A DNA stretch of 64,000 nt from Pantoea stewartii subsp. stewartii (GTDB lineage Bacteria > Pseudomonadota > Gammaproteobacteria > Enterobacterales > Enterobacteriaceae): positions 1 to 64,000 of the forward strand of contig NZ_VZPF01000014.1 of NCBI RefSeq assembly GCF_008801695.1. Direction: 5' to 3'. Positions within the stretch are counted from its first letter, which is position 1. The number at the start of each line of letters is the position of its first letter. Positions 10,013 through 21,499 of this stretch are shown here, one piece after another. The translations under genes and the position numbers were made by a program. The notes beneath the pieces are model-generated. The model searched no databases. It had not been told where the DNA came from and saw nothing but the letters and a program-made list of their open reading frames with translations.

Positions 10013-12169
10013 TCATTCCTGTTCCCAGCTCTGTTTCAGCACACGTACCCGATATTCACCTTCATCGGTTAGCGTCGCGCCGTGAATATCTGTCTCAAAG
10101 CCAGGATAGTGGCGCCCAATGCTACACAGCATGAGCAGGAAGTCGAGCACGGCGCGGCTTTGTTCTGTGATCATTTCGCCAGGCATCACCAGCGGTACAC
10201 CGGGAGGATAAGGCAATATCATGTTGGCAGAGATACGGCCCACCAGCTCATTCATGTTTACGGTCTCAATATTGCCTTTCACCTGCTGCTGGAACGCCTG
10301 ATGCGGCGTCATTTTCATCTCAGGTAAGACATCAAAGGCTTTCAGCATCAGACGCGGCAGGTCATGTTGCTGAATCAGGCGATGAATCCCCTGCGCCAGC
10401 GTCTGGATGCGCATCGTGCGGTAAAAGTCGGGATCTTCCGCATACAGATCCGGCAGCATGTTTTTTACGCGCAGATTCAGGTCGTAGGCGCGCTTAAATT
10501 CGGTTAATCCACGCAGCACGCTCATCGCCTTGGTCTTGTCGATGCCAATACTGAACAGGAACAACAGGTTATACGGACCGGTCTTTTCCACCACAATCCC
10601 ACGCTCATCAAGAAATTTCGCCACCAGCGCAGCGGGGATCCCCTCTTCGGCCATTTCACCTAACTCGCTCATGCCCGGTGTAAGAATGGTGACTTTGATC
10701 GGATCGAGATACATATGATCGCGATCGGCCTGGGTGAAACCATGCCACGCTTCGTCTCCCGGCTGGATCGGCCAGCACTGCGCTTCATCCACATGCTCTG
10801 GTTGCCAGATATCAAAGAACCAGCTGTCCGACTCTTCGCGCAACCGCTGTATTTCACGACGAAAATGTAACGCGCGCTCGACTGACCGATTGATGAGCCT
10901 TTTCCCCGGATTCCCCCGCAGCATGGCGGCGGCTGTTTCAATTGAGGAAACAATAGCGTAATTGGGCGATGTGGTGGTGTGCATCATGTAGGCTTCATTA
11001 AAGGTTTGTTCGTCGTACTCGCCTTTGATGTGAATTAATGAGGCCTGCGAAAAGGCAGCCAGCAGTTTATGCGTGGACTGGGTTTCATAAATCACCTTGC
11101 CTGGTATCCGCTCACCGCTCATGCCGCTTTTCCCCTCATAGATAGGGTGAAAATTGGTGTAAGGCACCCAGGCCGAATCAAAGTGAATCGAGGGGACGTC
11201 GAGCGTTTGCTTGATGTACTGCGTGTTATAAAGCAAACCGTCGTAGGTCGAGTTAGTAATTACTGCATGAACGGGCCAGCTGGCGCGCGGCGTGGCAGCC
11301 ACTTTCTGTTCAATGCTGGCACGGGTAAATTCTTTTTGCGGAATGCCGCCCAGAATGCCTAAGGCATTGCGTGTGGGTTTTAGCCAGACAGGAATCAGAT
11401 CGCTCATCATCAGCAAGTGGGTAAGCGACTTGTGGCAGTTGCGGTCAACCAGAATCGTGCTGCCTGCCGGCGCGGCATACATGCCCACGATCTTGTTCGA
11501 AGTCGAGGTGCCGTTAGTCACCATATAGCTCTGTTCCGCACCGAACGTGCGGGCGATGTACTCTTCGGCCTCAAGATGTGGTCCGGTATGATCCAGCAGC
11601 GAGCCCAGCTCAGTCACCGAAATCGAAATATCCGACTTAAGCGTATTCGCGCCAAAGAAGTCATAGAACAAACAGCCCACCGGGCTTTTCTGGAAGGCCG
11701 TCCCGGCCATATGGCCCGGAGTGCAGAACGTGTACTTTCCCTCTTTCACATAGGTGAACAACGCTTTGGTTAACGGTGGTGTAATGTGGTCGAGGTAATC
11801 ATCCGTGTACTGGCGGATGTGCAAGGCGATATCGTCGGCCGCATTCAGCGCGTACTCAAAAAAATGCAGCGGTAGCCGCATCTCATTGATGCTGATATCC
11901 ATTTGCGAGTGGGTATTAATAAAGGCATACAGGGGCAGGTATTCATTGAGCTGATTAATTTCACCGCACAGCTCAGGGCTGTTGTGCTCATCCCAGTCAA
12001 AAATCACACCGCTGATACGGGGATTGTGTTCAATCAGTTTGAGAAGATCATCTGTGTTTTTAGGCCGTATGAGCTGAAAACCTTGCTGACTCAGTGCTAC
12101 ATCCAACTCGCGTAACGGTTCATCTTTGTAAAACACGCCATGCGCGCCCATGATCGCCAGAATATTCAA
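10013..12169 (-). CDS. ldcC: Constitutive lysine decarboxylase
   Basis: LdcC is a PLP enzyme that converts lysine to cadaverine and CO2 in the cytoplasm. It belongs to the fold type I Orn/Lys/Arg decarboxylases: an N-terminal wing domain (about 1-130), the PLP core with TQSTHK carrying the lysine that binds the cofactor, and a C-terminal domain. It is closer to E. coli LdcC than to CadA in sequence and neighbours; no cadB or cadC is present. Alignment with LdcC places the start at a TTG (12169..12167) with GGGAG seven bases upstream, giving 718 residues. An ATG at 12196 would add nine unrelated residues. Confidence 0.92.
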   Translation of the reverse strand: MNILAIMGAHGVFYKDEPLRELDVALSQQGFQLIRPKNTDDLLKLIEHNPRISGVIFDWDEHNSPELCGEINQLNEYLPLYAFINTHSQMDISINEMRLPLHFFEYALNAADDIALHIRQYTDDYLDHITPPLTKALFTYVKEGKYTFCTPGHMAGTAFQKSPVGCLFYDFFGANTLKSDISISVTELGSLLDHTGPHLEAEEYIARTFGAEQSYMVTNGTSTSNKIVGMYAAPAGSTILVDRNCHKSLTHLLMMSDLIPVWLKPTRNALGILGGIPQKEFTRASIEQKVAATPRASWPVHAVITNSTYDGLLYNTQYIKQTLDVPSIHFDSAWVPYTNFHPIYEGKSGMSGERIPGKVIYETQSTHKLLAAFSQASLIHIKGEYDEQTFNEAYMMHTTTSPNYAIVSSIETAAAMLRGNPGKRLINRSVERALHFRREIQRLREESDSWFFDIWQPEHVDEAQCWPIQPGDEAWHGFTQADRDHMYLDPIKVTILTPGMSELGEMAEEGIPAALVAKFLDERGIVVEKTGPYNLLFLFSIGIDKTKAMSVLRGLTEFKRAYDLNLRVKNMLPDLYAEDPDFYRTMRIQTLAQGIHRLIQQHDLPRLMLKAFDVLPEMKMTPHQAFQQQVKGNIETVNMNELVGRISANMILPYPPGVPLVMPGEMITEQSRAVLDFLLMLCSIGRHYPGFETDIHGATLTDEGEYRVRVLKQSWEQE

Positions 12170-12248
12170 TGCACATCTCCCTGATTGTTGAGGCATTGAG
12201 TAAGCATAGCGAATTACGCCACGAAACCGCAGTCAGATTCGTGGCATA

Positions 12249-12274
12249 AAAAAAGCGGACCGGAGTCCGCTTTT
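12249..12274 (-). terminator. Terminator after accA
   Basis: Stem AGCGGAC/GTCCGCT (12254-12260 with 12265-12271), four-base loop, flanked by A and T runs. On the minus strand the U run follows directly. It lies 17 bp after the accA stop and closes the long minus-strand cluster. Confidence 0.9.
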
Positions 12275-12290
12275 ACGTCACAGCACTGAA

Positions 12291-13247
12291 TCAGGCGTAG
12301 CCATAACTCATCAGACGCTGATAACGGCGATCTAATAATTCTTCGGTGCTTAACCCTTCCAGGTCAGCCAGATCGGCCAGCAGTTGCTGTTTTAGCGTCT
12401 GCGCCATTTCTACCGGATGGCGATGCGCGCCGCCCAGTGGCTCAGCGATGACCGAATCAATCAGCTTAAGCTCTTTCAGACGCGGCGCGGTAATGCCCAT
12501 CGCTTCTGCGGCCAGCGGCGCTTTATCGGCGCTTTTCCACAGAATAGAGGCACAGCCTTCTGGTGAAATGACCGAATAGGTGCTGTACTGCAGCATGTTC
12601 ACTTTGTCGCCCACGCCGATAGCCAGTGCGCCACCCGAACCGCCCTCACCGATAACGGTACAGATAACCGGTACTTTCAGGCCTGACATTTCGCGCAGGT
12701 TGCGTGCGATAGCTTCAGACTGACCGCGCTCTTCCGCGCCCACGCCCGGATACGCACCCGGCGTGTCGATAAAGGTGATGATAGGCATTTTAAAGCGTTC
12801 GGCCATTTCCATCAGGCGCAACGCTTTGCGATAGCCTTCCGGTGCCGGCATACCAAAATTACGGCGAATCTTCTCTTTAGTTTCGCGCCCTTTCTGGTGA
12901 CCGATGATCATCACAGGACGGCCGTCGAGGCGGGCAATCCCGCCGACAATCGCTTTGTCATCCGCATAAGCGCGGTCACCCGCAAGCTCATCGAAATCGT
13001 CAAACGCATTGCGCACATAATCAAAGGTATAAGGACGTAATGGATGTCGCGCCAGTTGGGCGATTTGCCATGCGCCCAAATCGGCGAAGATTTTACGTGT
13101 CAGCTCAACGCTTTTCTCGCGCAGACGCTTAACTTCTTCGTCGAGATTGACGTGTTTATCGTCCTGACGACCAATCGAGGTAAGCGAATCAATTTTTGCT
13201 TCCAGTTCTGCGATTGGCTGTTCAAAATCCAGGTAATTAAGACTCAT
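12291..13247 (-). CDS. accA: Acetyl-CoA carboxylase carboxyltransferase subunit alpha
   Basis: AccA and AccD together move the carboxyl group from biotin to acetyl-CoA, making malonyl-CoA for fatty acid synthesis. The 318-residue protein shows the crotonase-like core with TPGAYPG (about 162-168) and the oxyanion-forming [12 protein letters not shown] (200-211). The N-terminal helical part ([16 protein letters not shown]) is typical. It starts 12 bp after dnaE and is the last gene of the lpx-rnhB-dnaE-accA string. Confidence 0.97.
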   Translation of the reverse strand: MSLNYLDFEQPIAELEAKIDSLTSIGRQDDKHVNLDEEVKRLREKSVELTRKIFADLGAWQIAQLARHPLRPYTFDYVRNAFDDFDELAGDRAYADDKAIVGGIARLDGRPVMIIGHQKGRETKEKIRRNFGMPAPEGYRKALRLMEMAERFKMPIITFIDTPGAYPGVGAEERGQSEAIARNLREMSGLKVPVICTVIGEGGSGGALAIGVGDKVNMLQYSTYSVISPEGCASILWKSADKAPLAAEAMGITAPRLKELKLIDSVIAEPLGGAHRHPVEMAQTLKQQLLADLADLEGLSTEELLDRRYQRLMSYGYA

Positions 13248-13259
13248 AATGTTCCTGTT

Positions 13260-16200
13260 TTAGTCAAACTCCAGTTCTACCTGCTCCGATCCAATTAACG
13301 ACCGCAAATCGTTGAGTAAACGATCGCTGGGCGATATTCGCCACGCTGCACCAAAGCGTAGCTTCGCTCGCGCGTCGGCTCTCTGATAGTAGAGATGCAC
13401 CGGAATTGTCCCTGAACGATGAGGCTCAAGGGACTGACGGAGTCGGTTTAATAGCTGGTCATCAATTTGCCTGTCTGTCAGCGAGATAGCAAGTCCGCGC
13501 GCGTATTTTTCACGCGCTTCATCTATGTCCATGACTTCACGGGCGGTCATTTTAAGGCCACCACTAAAGTCATCAAAGCTGACCTGTCCGCTGACGATCA
13601 GGATACGGTCTTTCTCCAGCAGTTGCTGGTATTTATCTAACGCATCGGTAAATAACATGACTTCAAGACGGCCAGAGCGGTCGTCCAGTGTACAAATACC
13701 AATTCGGTTGCCGCGTTTGGTCACCATTACACGCGCAGCAATCACCAGGCCTGCCGCGACGGTAATCTTACCACGATCGGTCGGATGCATATCTTTCAAA
13801 CGCATCCCACCCACGTAACGCTCAATTTCTTTCAGATACTGGTTAATCGGGTGGCCGGTCAGATACAAACCCAGGGTTTCCCGTTCACCGTCCAGTTGCA
13901 CCTGTTCCGGCCATGGCGTGACGCTGGCGTAAGACTGTTCGACCTGCTCAGGCTCATCGGCCAGCACGCCAAACATGTCGGCCTGACCGATCGCTTCCGC
14001 TTTAGCATGCTGATCTGCCGCTTTCAGCGCATCGTTCAGTGCGCTCATCAGGGCGGCACGATGTGGGCCCAGACGATCAAAGGCACCGGACATGATCAAC
14101 TTTTCCATCACGCGGCGATTGATCTTTTTGGTATCCGTTCGCGCGCAGAGATCGAACAGTTCGCGGAAGTAACCGCCTTCGTTACGCGCATCGATGATCG
14201 CCTCGATCGGCCCTTCACCCACACCTTTGATGGCGCCGATACCGTAAACGATCTCGCCCTCATCATTAACGTGGAACTGATACAGACCCGAGTTAATGTC
14301 CGGCGGCAGGACTTTCAGCCCCATGCGCCAGCATTCATCTACCAGACCCACCACTTTTTCTGTGTTGTCCATATCCGCCGTCATCACAGCCGCCATGAAT
14401 TCCGCTGGATAGTGCGCTTTCAGCCATAAGGTCTGATAAGACACCAGCGCGTAAGCGGCGGAGTGCGACTTGTTAAAGCCATAACCCGCGAATTTCTCTA
14501 CCAGATCGAAGATTTTCATCGACAGTTCGCCATCGATGCCCATCTTTTCCGCGCCCTCTTTAAAAACAGAGCGCTGTTTGGCCATCTCTTCAGGCTTCTT
14601 CTTACCCATGGCGCGACGCAGCATGTCCGCCCCGCCCAGCGTGTAGCCGGACAGGACCTGGGCAATCTGCATGACCTGTTCCTGGTAGAGGATAATGCCG
14701 TAGGTCGGCTCCAGTACCGGCTTCAGGCTTTCGTGTTGCCACTGAATATCCGGGTAAGAGATGGCTTCCCGACCGTGCTTACGGTCAATGAAGTTATCAA
14801 CCATGCCCGACTGTAAGGGCCCCGGACGGAACAGGGCCACAAGCGCGATCATATCTTCAAAACAGTCAGGCTTCAGGCGCTTAATCAGATCTTTCATGCC
14901 GCGCGATTCAAGCTGGAAAACCGCGGTGGTTTCCGCGCGCTGCAGCATGTCGAAGCTCTTTTTGTCTTCAAGCGGAATGGTTGCGATATCGATCGGCGGT
15001 AAGCCCTGCTTTTCGCGGCGCGGGTTAATCATTTTCAGCGCCCAGTCAATGATGGTGAGCGTTCGCAACCCCAGGAAGTCAAACTTCACCAGGCCCGCAT
15101 ATTCCACATCATTTTTATCGAACTGGGTTACCGGATACTGACCGTTTTCATCACAATACAGCGGTGCAAAATCGGTGATCTTGGTTGGCGCGATCACCAC
15201 GCCACCCGCATGTTTACCGGCGTTTCGGGTTACCCCTTCCAGCTTCCGCGCCATATCGATAAGCGCTTTAACCTCTTCATCCGCCTCATAAATTTCAGGG
15301 AGCTGCGGTTCCGCGGCAAAGGCTTTGTCCAGCGTCATGCCCGGATCGGGCGGCACCAGTTTTGAAATACGATCGACAAAACCATAGGGATGGCCCAACA
15401 CGCGGCCCACGTCACGAATGACCGCCTTGGCCGCCATCGTACCGAAGGTAATAATCTGGGATACCGCTTCGCGGCCGTACATATCGGCCACATGTTCAAT
15501 CACCTGGTCACGTTTTTCCATACAGAAATCGACGTCGAAATCGGGCATGGAAACGCGTTCAGGGTTAAGAAAACGTTCGAACAGCAGGTCGAACTCAAGG
15601 GGATCGAGATCGGTAATCTTGAGCGCATAGGCCACCAGCGAACCGGCCCCCGAACCGCGTCCCGGCCCTACCGGTACGCCGTTATCTTTCGACCACTGGA
15701 TAAACTCCATTACGATCAGGAAGTAGCCGGGGAATCCCATCTGGTTGATTACGTTCAGTTCAACGTCCAGACGTTCATCGTATTCCGGCCGTTTTTCCGC
15801 CCGCACGGCTTCATCCGGGAACAGCATCGCCAGACGTTCTTCCAGCCCCTCACGGGATTTCATTACCAGGAAATCCTCGGTGGTCATGTCGCCCGTCGGG
15901 AACTGCGGCAGAAAGTACTCACCCAGTCTGACGGTGACGTTACAACGCTTAGCAATCTCTACGCTGTTTTCGAGCGCTTCAGGGATGTCTGCGAACAACT
16001 CGCACATCTCGTCTTCGCTGCGCATATATTGCTGAGGACTGTAATTACGGGGCCGTTTAGGATCGTCCAGCGTATAACCATCATGAATGGCGACGCGAAT
16101 TTCATGCGCATCGAAGTCCTCTTCATTCAGGAAGCAGACCTCGTTCGTGGCCACAACCGGGATGCCTTCGGCAATCGCCAGCTCAACGGCGGCGTGCAGA

Positions 16201-16742
16201 TAGGTCTCTTCGTCGGGTCGTCCGGTACGTACCAGTTCCAGGTAATAGCGATCGGCAAAATGTTGCTGATAAAATGCCAGGCACTCTGAAACCAGTGCGC
16301 TGTTACCGCGCAGCAGACTGCGCCCCACATCTCCACGACGGCCACCTGACAACAGGATCAGACCTTCCTGTAATTCAGCCAGCCAGTCACGATCGATTAT
16401 CGGACCGGCCACACCGTAACCGCGTTGATACGCGCGGGAAATGAGTAACGTGAGGTTTTGATAGCCGGTGTTGTTGGCCGCCAGCACCGTAATCTGGGTC
16501 AGTTCATCCCCCATCAGCTCACTGGCAACGTTAAAATCCGCCCCGATAATCGGTTTGATCCCCGCCCCATGCGCACCACCGTAAAATTTCACCAGACCAC
16601 ACAGGTTGGTGAAGTCGGTAATCGCAATGGCTGGCATGCCTAACGCAGCCGCTTTCTTAATCAGCGGGCCGGTTTTCGCTAGGCCGTCGATCATGGAATA
16701 GTCGCTGTGAACATGCAGATGTATAAAACGGGGTTCGGCCAT
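13260..16742 (-). CDS. dnaE: DNA polymerase III alpha subunit
   Basis: DnaE is the replicative polymerase of the chromosome. The 1160 residues equal the E. coli length. In order: PHP domain (about 1-270, beginning [13 protein letters not shown]), the C-family polymerase palm with the catalytic pair in PDFDVDF near residue 400, the fingers and beta-clamp binding region, and a C-terminal OB-fold and tau-binding domain. No frameshift or loss is seen. It lies between rnhB (28 bp upstream) and accA in one operon. Several long antisense reading frames inside it are shadows. Confidence 0.98.
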   Translation of the reverse strand: MAEPRFIHLHVHSDYSMIDGLAKTGPLIKKAAALGMPAIAITDFTNLCGLVKFYGGAHGAGIKPIIGADFNVASELMGDELTQITVLAANNTGYQNLTLLISRAYQRGYGVAGPIIDRDWLAELQEGLILLSGGRRGDVGRSLLRGNSALVSECLAFYQQHFADRYYLELVRTGRPDEETYLHAAVELAIAEGIPVVATNEVCFLNEEDFDAHEIRVAIHDGYTLDDPKRPRNYSPQQYMRSEDEMCELFADIPEALENSVEIAKRCNVTVRLGEYFLPQFPTGDMTTEDFLVMKSREGLEERLAMLFPDEAVRAEKRPEYDERLDVELNVINQMGFPGYFLIVMEFIQWSKDNGVPVGPGRGSGAGSLVAYALKITDLDPLEFDLLFERFLNPERVSMPDFDVDFCMEKRDQVIEHVADMYGREAVSQIITFGTMAAKAVIRDVGRVLGHPYGFVDRISKLVPPDPGMTLDKAFAAEPQLPEIYEADEEVKALIDMARKLEGVTRNAGKHAGGVVIAPTKITDFAPLYCDENGQYPVTQFDKNDVEYAGLVKFDFLGLRTLTIIDWALKMINPRREKQGLPPIDIATIPLEDKKSFDMLQRAETTAVFQLESRGMKDLIKRLKPDCFEDMIALVALFRPGPLQSGMVDNFIDRKHGREAISYPDIQWQHESLKPVLEPTYGIILYQEQVMQIAQVLSGYTLGGADMLRRAMGKKKPEEMAKQRSVFKEGAEKMGIDGELSMKIFDLVEKFAGYGFNKSHSAAYALVSYQTLWLKAHYPAEFMAAVMTADMDNTEKVVGLVDECWRMGLKVLPPDINSGLYQFHVNDEGEIVYGIGAIKGVGEGPIEAIIDARNEGGYFRELFDLCARTDTKKINRRVMEKLIMSGAFDRLGPHRAALMSALNDALKAADQHAKAEAIGQADMFGVLADEPEQVEQSYASVTPWPEQVQLDGERETLGLYLTGHPINQYLKEIERYVGGMRLKDMHPTDRGKITVAAGLVIAARVMVTKRGNRIGICTLDDRSGRLEVMLFTDALDKYQQLLEKDRILIVSGQVSFDDFSGGLKMTAREVMDIDEAREKYARGLAISLTDRQIDDQLLNRLRQSLEPHRSGTIPVHLYYQRADARAKLRFGAAWRISPSDRLLNDLRSLIGSEQVELEFD

Positions 16743-16770
16743 ATCAGTTTCCGGTTAAAACAGGGGCGGA

Positions 16771-17397
16771 TTAGCGCAGCGTGGAGGCGCTGCTCGCCAG
16801 CACTTCGGCATCGATGAGCGCATTACGCACCGGCGCAAAGCTGCGGCGGTGATGTGGTGTTGCGCCATACTGCGTTAACTTTTCTATATGTAACGCCGTA
16901 GGATAACCTTTATGTTGCGCAAAACCATACTGCGGAAACAACAAATCCAGCTCTGCCATTTCACGATCGCGCGTGACTTTGGCGATGATCGAGGCCGCAC
17001 TGATTTCAGCAACCAGGCTGTCGCCTTTTACTACGGCCAGTGATGGCACAGGCAAGGCCGGACAGCGATTGCCGTCAATCAGCACATAATCAGGCGTGAT
17101 CGCCAGGCCGGCCACCGCGCGCTGCATCGCCAGCATCGTGGCATGCAGAATATTCAGGCTGTCGATCTCTTCCGGTTCGGCACGGCCCAGACTCCAGGCC
17201 AGCGCATGCTCTTTAATCTCATCAAACAGCGCCAGGCGACGTTTCTCTGAGAGTTTTTTCGAATCGGCCAGGCCCGGAATGGGTTTCGCCGGATCGAGAA
17301 TTACCGCCGCAGTCACCACCGCACCAACCAGCGGGCCGCGCCCCACTTCATCCACATCGGCAATCAGTCGGGCGTTGGGATAGATAAAATCAGCCAT
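16771..17397 (-). CDS. rnhB: Ribonuclease HII
   Basis: RnhB cleaves RNA in RNA:DNA hybrids, including single ribonucleotides left in DNA. The 208-residue protein has the DEDD active site: D16 and E17 in [13 protein letters not shown]108 in LIDGNR and D126 in VKGDS. I set the start at ATG 17397, which overlaps the lpxB stop by 8 bp and matches E. coli RnhB. The frame stays open upstream to 17553, but that segment lies inside lpxB and is not family sequence. Confidence 0.95.
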   Translation of the reverse strand: MADFIYPNARLIADVDEVGRGPLVGAVVTAAVILDPAKPIPGLADSKKLSEKRRLALFDEIKEHALAWSLGRAEPEEIDSLNILHATMLAMQRAVAGLAITPDYVLIDGNRCPALPVPSLAVVKGDSLVAEISAASIIAKVTRDREMAELDLLFPQYGFAQHKGYPTALHIEKLTQYGATPHHRRSFAPVRNALIDAEVLASSASTLR

Positions 17398-18538
17398 TGG
17401 CGAGCTCCAGTACCGCATTTGCGGCTTGTTCGTCCGCATTCCAGCGAATCTGCTGGTGCAGTTCGTGGAAGGTCTGCAATAACGTTTCGCGTTCATGACT
17501 GGCATGTAACAGCGGATCCAGCGCCGCAGCCAGCGCTTCAGGTTGGCACTCATCCTGCAGCAGTTCTTTGACCAGCTCTCGCCCGGCCAGCAGGTTAGGC
17601 AACGAAACGTAGTCAGTTTTGACCAGACGTTTTGCCAGCCAGAAGGTAAACGGCTTCATGCGGTAGCCCACGACCATGGGGCATTTCGCCAGCATGCATT
17701 CAAGCGCCGCGGTGCCGGACGCCAGCAGCGCAGCATCACTGGCCACCATCGCTTCACGGCCCTGCCCGTCCAGCAGATGCACGGGCAGCTCCGGCGCAAC
17801 CTGCGCTTTGATTTGCTCAAACTGCTCGCGGCGCTTCGCGTTAACCAGCGGTACCACAATTTCCAGCGCCGGGTAGCGCTTACGCAGTATCTGCGCCGTT
17901 TTAAGAAAGTCAGCACTCAGCATGTCAACTTCGGCACCGCGACTGCCGGGCAATAACGCCAGACACTGGGCATTGTCGTCAATGCCCAGATGGCGACGGG
18001 CGGCGGCTTTGTCGGGCTGTAGCGGCATAGCATCCGCCATGGTGTGGCCGATAAAACGGCACGGGACACCGAAACGATCGTAAAAGGCTTTTTCAAACGG
18101 CAGAAATGCCAGCACCAGATCGGTGTTGCGACCGATTTTGAACACCCGTTTTTGCCGCCAGGCCCAGACAGAGGGACTGACGTAATGAATCGTGCGAATG
18201 CCTGCGCGCTTAAGATTACCTTCCAGCGTGATATTGAAATCCGGTGCGTCAATACCGACAAACACATCGGGTTTCAGCGAGATAAAGCGCTGTGTCAGAT
18301 CGCGACGAATAGCCAGCAAGCGGCGCAATCGTCCCAGCACTTCCACAATGCCCATCACCGCCAGTTCTTCCATTTCGTACCAGGCTTCACAGCCTTCGGC
18401 CTGCATCAATGGGCCTGCGACGCCAACAAACCGGGCATCAGGATGACGCGCTTTTAAGGCACGAATCAGGCCTGCACCAAGGATGTCGCCAGAGGTTTCT
18501 CCGGCGACGACGGCTATCGTAAGGGGACGCGCTGACAT
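17390..18538 (-). CDS. lpxB: Lipid-A-disaccharide synthase
   Basis: LpxB joins UDP-2,3-diacylglucosamine and lipid X into the tetra-acyl disaccharide of lipid A at the inner membrane surface. It is a GT19 glycosyltransferase of 382 residues, the same length as in E. coli. It shows the N-terminal [12 protein letters not shown] motif and the SPSVWAW segment. It begins three bases after lpxA and overlaps rnhB by 8 bp, in keeping with a tightly packed operon. Confidence 0.96.
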   Translation of the reverse strand: MSARPLTIAVVAGETSGDILGAGLIRALKARHPDARFVGVAGPLMQAEGCEAWYEMEELAVMGIVEVLGRLRRLLAIRRDLTQRFISLKPDVFVGIDAPDFNITLEGNLKRAGIRTIHYVSPSVWAWRQKRVFKIGRNTDLVLAFLPFEKAFYDRFGVPCRFIGHTMADAMPLQPDKAAARRHLGIDDNAQCLALLPGSRGAEVDMLSADFLKTAQILRKRYPALEIVVPLVNAKRREQFEQIKAQVAPELPVHLLDGQGREAMVASDAALLASGTAALECMLAKCPMVVGYRMKPFTFWLAKRLVKTDYVSLPNLLAGRELVKELLQDECQPEALAAALDPLLHASHERETLLQTFHELHQQIRWNADEQAANAVLELANG

Positions 18539-18541
18539 GAA

Positions 18542-19330
18542 TTAGCGAATTAATCCACGAGTTGAACGGGCAAAAAAGTCATAGAAAGGCTGCACTTCAC
18601 TGTGTTGCTGAGCAATCGCTTCGATTTCTGGCTTAACCTCATCCAGCGTTCTGCCGCTGCGGTAAAGCAACTTATAGGCATTACGAATCGCATGCAGTGA
18701 CTCTTTGCTGAAGCCGCGACGTTTCAGGCCTTCAATATTGATTCCGAATGGCGTCGCGTGATTCCCCTGCGCAATAACATAGGGCGGCACATCCTGAGCA
18801 ACGCCTGAACACCCGCCAACCATCACATGCGCGCCAATGGTGCACCACTGGTGCACAGCGGTCATACCGCCAATGATGGCGAAATCATCCACCGTGACAT
18901 GGCCGCCCAGCGTGGCGTTGTTGGCCATGATGCAGCGGTTGCCGATCACACAGTCATGGGCAATGTGGACGTTAACCATCAGCAGGTTGTCGCTGCCGAC
19001 AACCGTGACATTCGTGCCCTGCGTCGTGCCGCGATGAATGGTGACGCTTTCACGGATTCGGTTACGATCGCCAATCTCAACCCGGGTAGGTTCGCCCGCG
19101 TATTTTAAATCCTGATTCACTTCACCAATGGAGGCGAACTGATAGATCTGATTGTCTTTACCGATACGTGTATGGCCATTCACCACAACGTGTGACTTGA
19201 GTACGGTTCCTTCACCAATTTCAACATTCGCCCCGATAAAGCAGAACGGGCCGATATGAACGCCAGGGCCGATGATGGCCCCGTCTTCAATGACAGAACT
19301 GGGATGGATGTTGGCGGTTGGATCAATCAC
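18542..19330 (-). CDS. lpxA: UDP-N-acetylglucosamine acyltransferase
   Basis: LpxA performs the first step of lipid A synthesis, moving 3-hydroxymyristoyl from ACP to UDP-GlcNAc. The first two thirds (about 1-190) are hexapeptide repeats of a left-handed parallel beta helix, and the C-terminal part is helical. The 262 residues match E. coli. The start is GTG at 19330..19328, with GGAGG about eight bases upstream. It is three bases from fabZ on one side and three from lpxB on the other. Confidence 0.96.
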   Translation of the reverse strand: MIDPTANIHPSSVIEDGAIIGPGVHIGPFCFIGANVEIGEGTVLKSHVVVNGHTRIGKDNQIYQFASIGEVNQDLKYAGEPTRVEIGDRNRIRESVTIHRGTTQGTNVTVVGSDNLLMVNVHIAHDCVIGNRCIMANNATLGGHVTVDDFAIIGGMTAVHQWCTIGAHVMVGGCSGVAQDVPPYVIAQGNHATPFGINIEGLKRRGFSKESLHAIRNAYKLLYRSGRTLDEVKPEIEAIAQQHSEVQPFYDFFARSTRGLIR

Positions 19331-19333
19331 GAA

Positions 19334-19789
19334 TTATGCCTCCCGGCTACGGGCACACATCATGGTCGCTTCACAAACGATTTTACCGTCCACGGTCGCT
19401 ACGCCGTTAAAGCGCGTCAGACCACGGCGGGTTTTCTCGAAAGTCACTTCCATAATCATTTGATCGCCCGGTACGACCGGACGCTTGAAACGGGCATTAT
19501 CAATGCCTGCAAAATAATAGAGCTCGCCTGGCTCCAGTTTACCCACGCTTTTGAATGCCAGAATACCGGTGGCCTGCGCCATCGCTTCCAGAATCAGAAC
19601 GCCGGGAAAAATCGGTTTACCAGGGAAATGCCCCTGGAAAAACGGTTCGTTAAAGGAGACGTTCTTTACCGCGCGCAGATATTTGTTTTCTTCAAAATCC
19701 AGCACGCGGTCTACCAGCAGAAACGGATAACGGTGCGGCAGCAGCTCTAAAATCTCTTCAATTTGCAGAGTATGAGTTTCAGTAGTCAA
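19334..19789 (-). CDS. fabZ: 3-hydroxyacyl-[acyl-carrier-protein] dehydratase
   Basis: FabZ dehydrates 3-hydroxyacyl-ACP in fatty acid elongation and competes with LpxA and LpxD for 3-hydroxymyristoyl-ACP. The 151-residue hotdog-fold protein has catalytic H54 ([13 protein letters not shown]) and E68 (LILEAMAQ). The start codon is TTG (19789..19787), giving MTTETHT as in E. coli. Its place between lpxD and lpxA keeps the two competing pathways in one transcript. Confidence 0.96.
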   Translation of the reverse strand: MTTETHTLQIEEILELLPHRYPFLLVDRVLDFEENKYLRAVKNVSFNEPFFQGHFPGKPIFPGVLILEAMAQATGILAFKSVGKLEPGELYYFAGIDNARFKRPVVPGDQMIMEVTFEKTRRGLTRFNGVATVDGKIVCEATMMCARSREA

Positions 19790-19830
19790 AATACTCTTCC
19801 TGTCCTAAAAATCTGATGACATCAATAACA

Positions 19831-19866
19831 CGGCCTGCACCGATCATCATGATCGTTGGCAGGCCG
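19831..19866 (-). other. Long imperfect hairpin in the lpxD-fabZ gap
   Basis: An outer 8-bp stem (19831-19838 with 19859-19866) and an inner perfect inverted repeat CGATCAT-C-ATGATCG (19841-19855) form a long hairpin with a small internal loop. It sits in the only sizeable gap (151 bp) of the lpxD-fabZ-lpxA-lpxB run. No U run follows, so it is not a typical terminator. It could be a processing or stability element. Confidence 0.5.
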
Positions 19867-19940
19867 CAAATAGTTTCCGTGGCGCCTGGCTTCCCTGCTT
19901 ACACTGTTATTATGAAAGCCGGTCAGTCATGGGATGGCGT

Positions 19941-20966
19941 TTAGTCGTCTTTGCCGACTTTGCGCTCGATTGCTTTTAAGCGTTTGCTCATGTCGTCGAT
20001 ATTCATCACCAACGCTGCAGTTTTGCGCCAGGTTTTGTTGGGCTGTAATGGAATTCCTGAGGAGTATACACCAGGTTCTGTTATCGGACGCATAACCATG
20101 CCCATACCGGTTACGGTTACTTTGTCACAGATTTCCATATGGCCGTTGATGACGCTGGCACCGCCAATCATACAATAACGACCAATTTTTAAACTACCCG
20201 CCATGATCACACCGCCAGCAACCGCAGTATTGTCGCCAATCACTACGTTGTGGGCAATCTGACATTGGTTATCTATGATAACACCATTGCCGATCAGAGT
20301 GTTATCCAGCGCGCCACGATCAATGGTCGTACAGGCACCAATTTCTACCCGATCGCCAATAATCACCGAGCCCAACTGCGGTATTTTCACCCAGTTACCC
20401 CGATCGTTCGCGTAGCCGAAGCCATCAGAACCGATGACGGTGCCGGACTGAATCAGGCAATGCTGACCAATGACTACTTCATGGTAAACCGAGACGTTAG
20501 CCCACAAACGCGTACCGCTGCCGATACGGGTTTTTTTACCCACAAAACAGCCTGCGCCAATGACAACGTTATCACCGAGCTCAACGTCAGATTCAATAAC
20601 CGCATTGGCCCCGACAGAGACATTGGCACCGAGTCTCGCGCTGGGATCAATCAAGGCACTTGGCGCAATATCCTGCGCGGGCTGTGGCGTAGTGTCGAGC
20701 AGCTGCGCCATTCTCGCATAGGTGAGATAAGGATTTTTCACCACCAGCGCGGCGGTTTTACACCATTCCAGATCCGCTTCCGTCAGCACCACGGCTGATG
20801 CCTGGACCAGCGCGAGCTGCTCGCGGTAGCGGCTGTTGGCAAGAAATGTGATTTGACCAGTTGTGGCGGATTGCATAGAAGCAATGCCGGAGATGGCGAT
20901 ATCGCCATCTCCGTACAATTCTGCATCCAACTGCTGGGCTAAATCAGCCAGTCGAATTGATGACAT
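19941..20966 (-). CDS. lpxD: UDP-3-O-(3-hydroxymyristoyl)glucosamine N-acyltransferase
   Basis: LpxD adds the second 3-hydroxymyristoyl chain, to the amine of UDP-3-O-acyl-glucosamine, in lipid A synthesis. The N-terminal uridine-binding domain (about 1-100) is followed by many hexapeptide repeats of the beta helix (about 105-310) and a C-terminal helix that binds ACP. The 341 residues equal E. coli. It starts three bases after skp. Confidence 0.96.
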   Translation of the reverse strand: MSSIRLADLAQQLDAELYGDGDIAISGIASMQSATTGQITFLANSRYREQLALVQASAVVLTEADLEWCKTAALVVKNPYLTYARMAQLLDTTPQPAQDIAPSALIDPSARLGANVSVGANAVIESDVELGDNVVIGAGCFVGKKTRIGSGTRLWANVSVYHEVVIGQHCLIQSGTVIGSDGFGYANDRGNWVKIPQLGSVIIGDRVEIGACTTIDRGALDNTLIGNGVIIDNQCQIAHNVVIGDNTAVAGGVIMAGSLKIGRYCMIGGASVINGHMEICDKVTVTGMGMVMRPITEPGVYSSGIPLQPNKTWRKTAALVMNIDDMSKRLKAIERKVGKDD

Positions 20967-20969
20967 CGA

Positions 20970-21470
20970 TTATTTAACCTGCTTCGCAACTTCATCAGTG
21001 ATGTCTTTCACATCAGAACCAGAATAAAGCACAGCCTGAGAATTCAGGACCAAGTCATATCCGCCGCTTTTGGCAACTGACTGAACGGCAGTCTGGATTT
21101 TTTCCAGCAGCTTGTTACGTTCCTGAACCTGACGAGTCTGGTTGTCTTTCTCAAACGCGTCTGCTTTCGCCTGGAAGGCATTGCGCTCAGATTCGATCTG
21201 CTTCTCTTTCTTGTTGCGCTCGCTCGCCTTCATGGTCGGCGCATTGCGCTGCAGATCCTGCATTTCCTGCTGAATTTTGTCGTGCTGAGAACGGAGTTCA
21301 GTGGCGCGGCCCTGGAACTCACTCTCAAGCTGTTTGGAGATAGCAGCGCGCTGAGGTGATTTCTGGAAAACCTGGCTCAGATCAACAGTTGCGACTTTAT
21401 CGGCCGCCTGTGCGCCAGCAGAAGCAGCCAATGCAACACCCAGAGTAACTGCACATAACAACTTTTTCAC
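20970..21470 (-). CDS. skp: Periplasmic chaperone Skp
   Basis: Skp is a trimeric jellyfish-shaped chaperone that carries unfolded outer-membrane proteins across the periplasm to BAM. The 166-residue precursor has a signal peptide cut after AQA (about 22). It then has long helices rich in Gln, Lys and Glu (about 50-130) that form the tentacles. The end (DVKDITDEVAKQVK) is very like E. coli. The start is GTG at 21470, with AAGGAG six bases upstream. The frame is open further upstream, but without a signal-peptide start there. It lies between bamA and lpxD. Confidence 0.94.
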   Translation of the reverse strand: MKKLLCAVTLGVALAASAGAQAADKVATVDLSQVFQKSPQRAAISKQLESEFQGRATELRSQHDKIQQEMQDLQRNAPTMKASERNKKEKQIESERNAFQAKADAFEKDNQTRQVQERNKLLEKIQTAVQSVAKSGGYDLVLNSQAVLYSGSDVKDITDEVAKQVK

Positions 21471-21499
21471 TATAAACTCCTTACCCTCAACATGTATGT

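Noticed and set aside
15390-16289. 299-codon plus-strand open frame inside dnaE
   Set aside because: It lies wholly antisense to the polymerase gene, has no recognisable family, signal or ribosome-binding site, and arises from the codon bias of the real gene. The same applies to 13785-14429 and other plus-strand frames in dnaE.
17398-17553. 52-codon N-terminal extension of rnhB
   Set aside because: It lies inside lpxB in another frame and is not part of the RNase HII family; the ATG at 17397 gives the standard protein.
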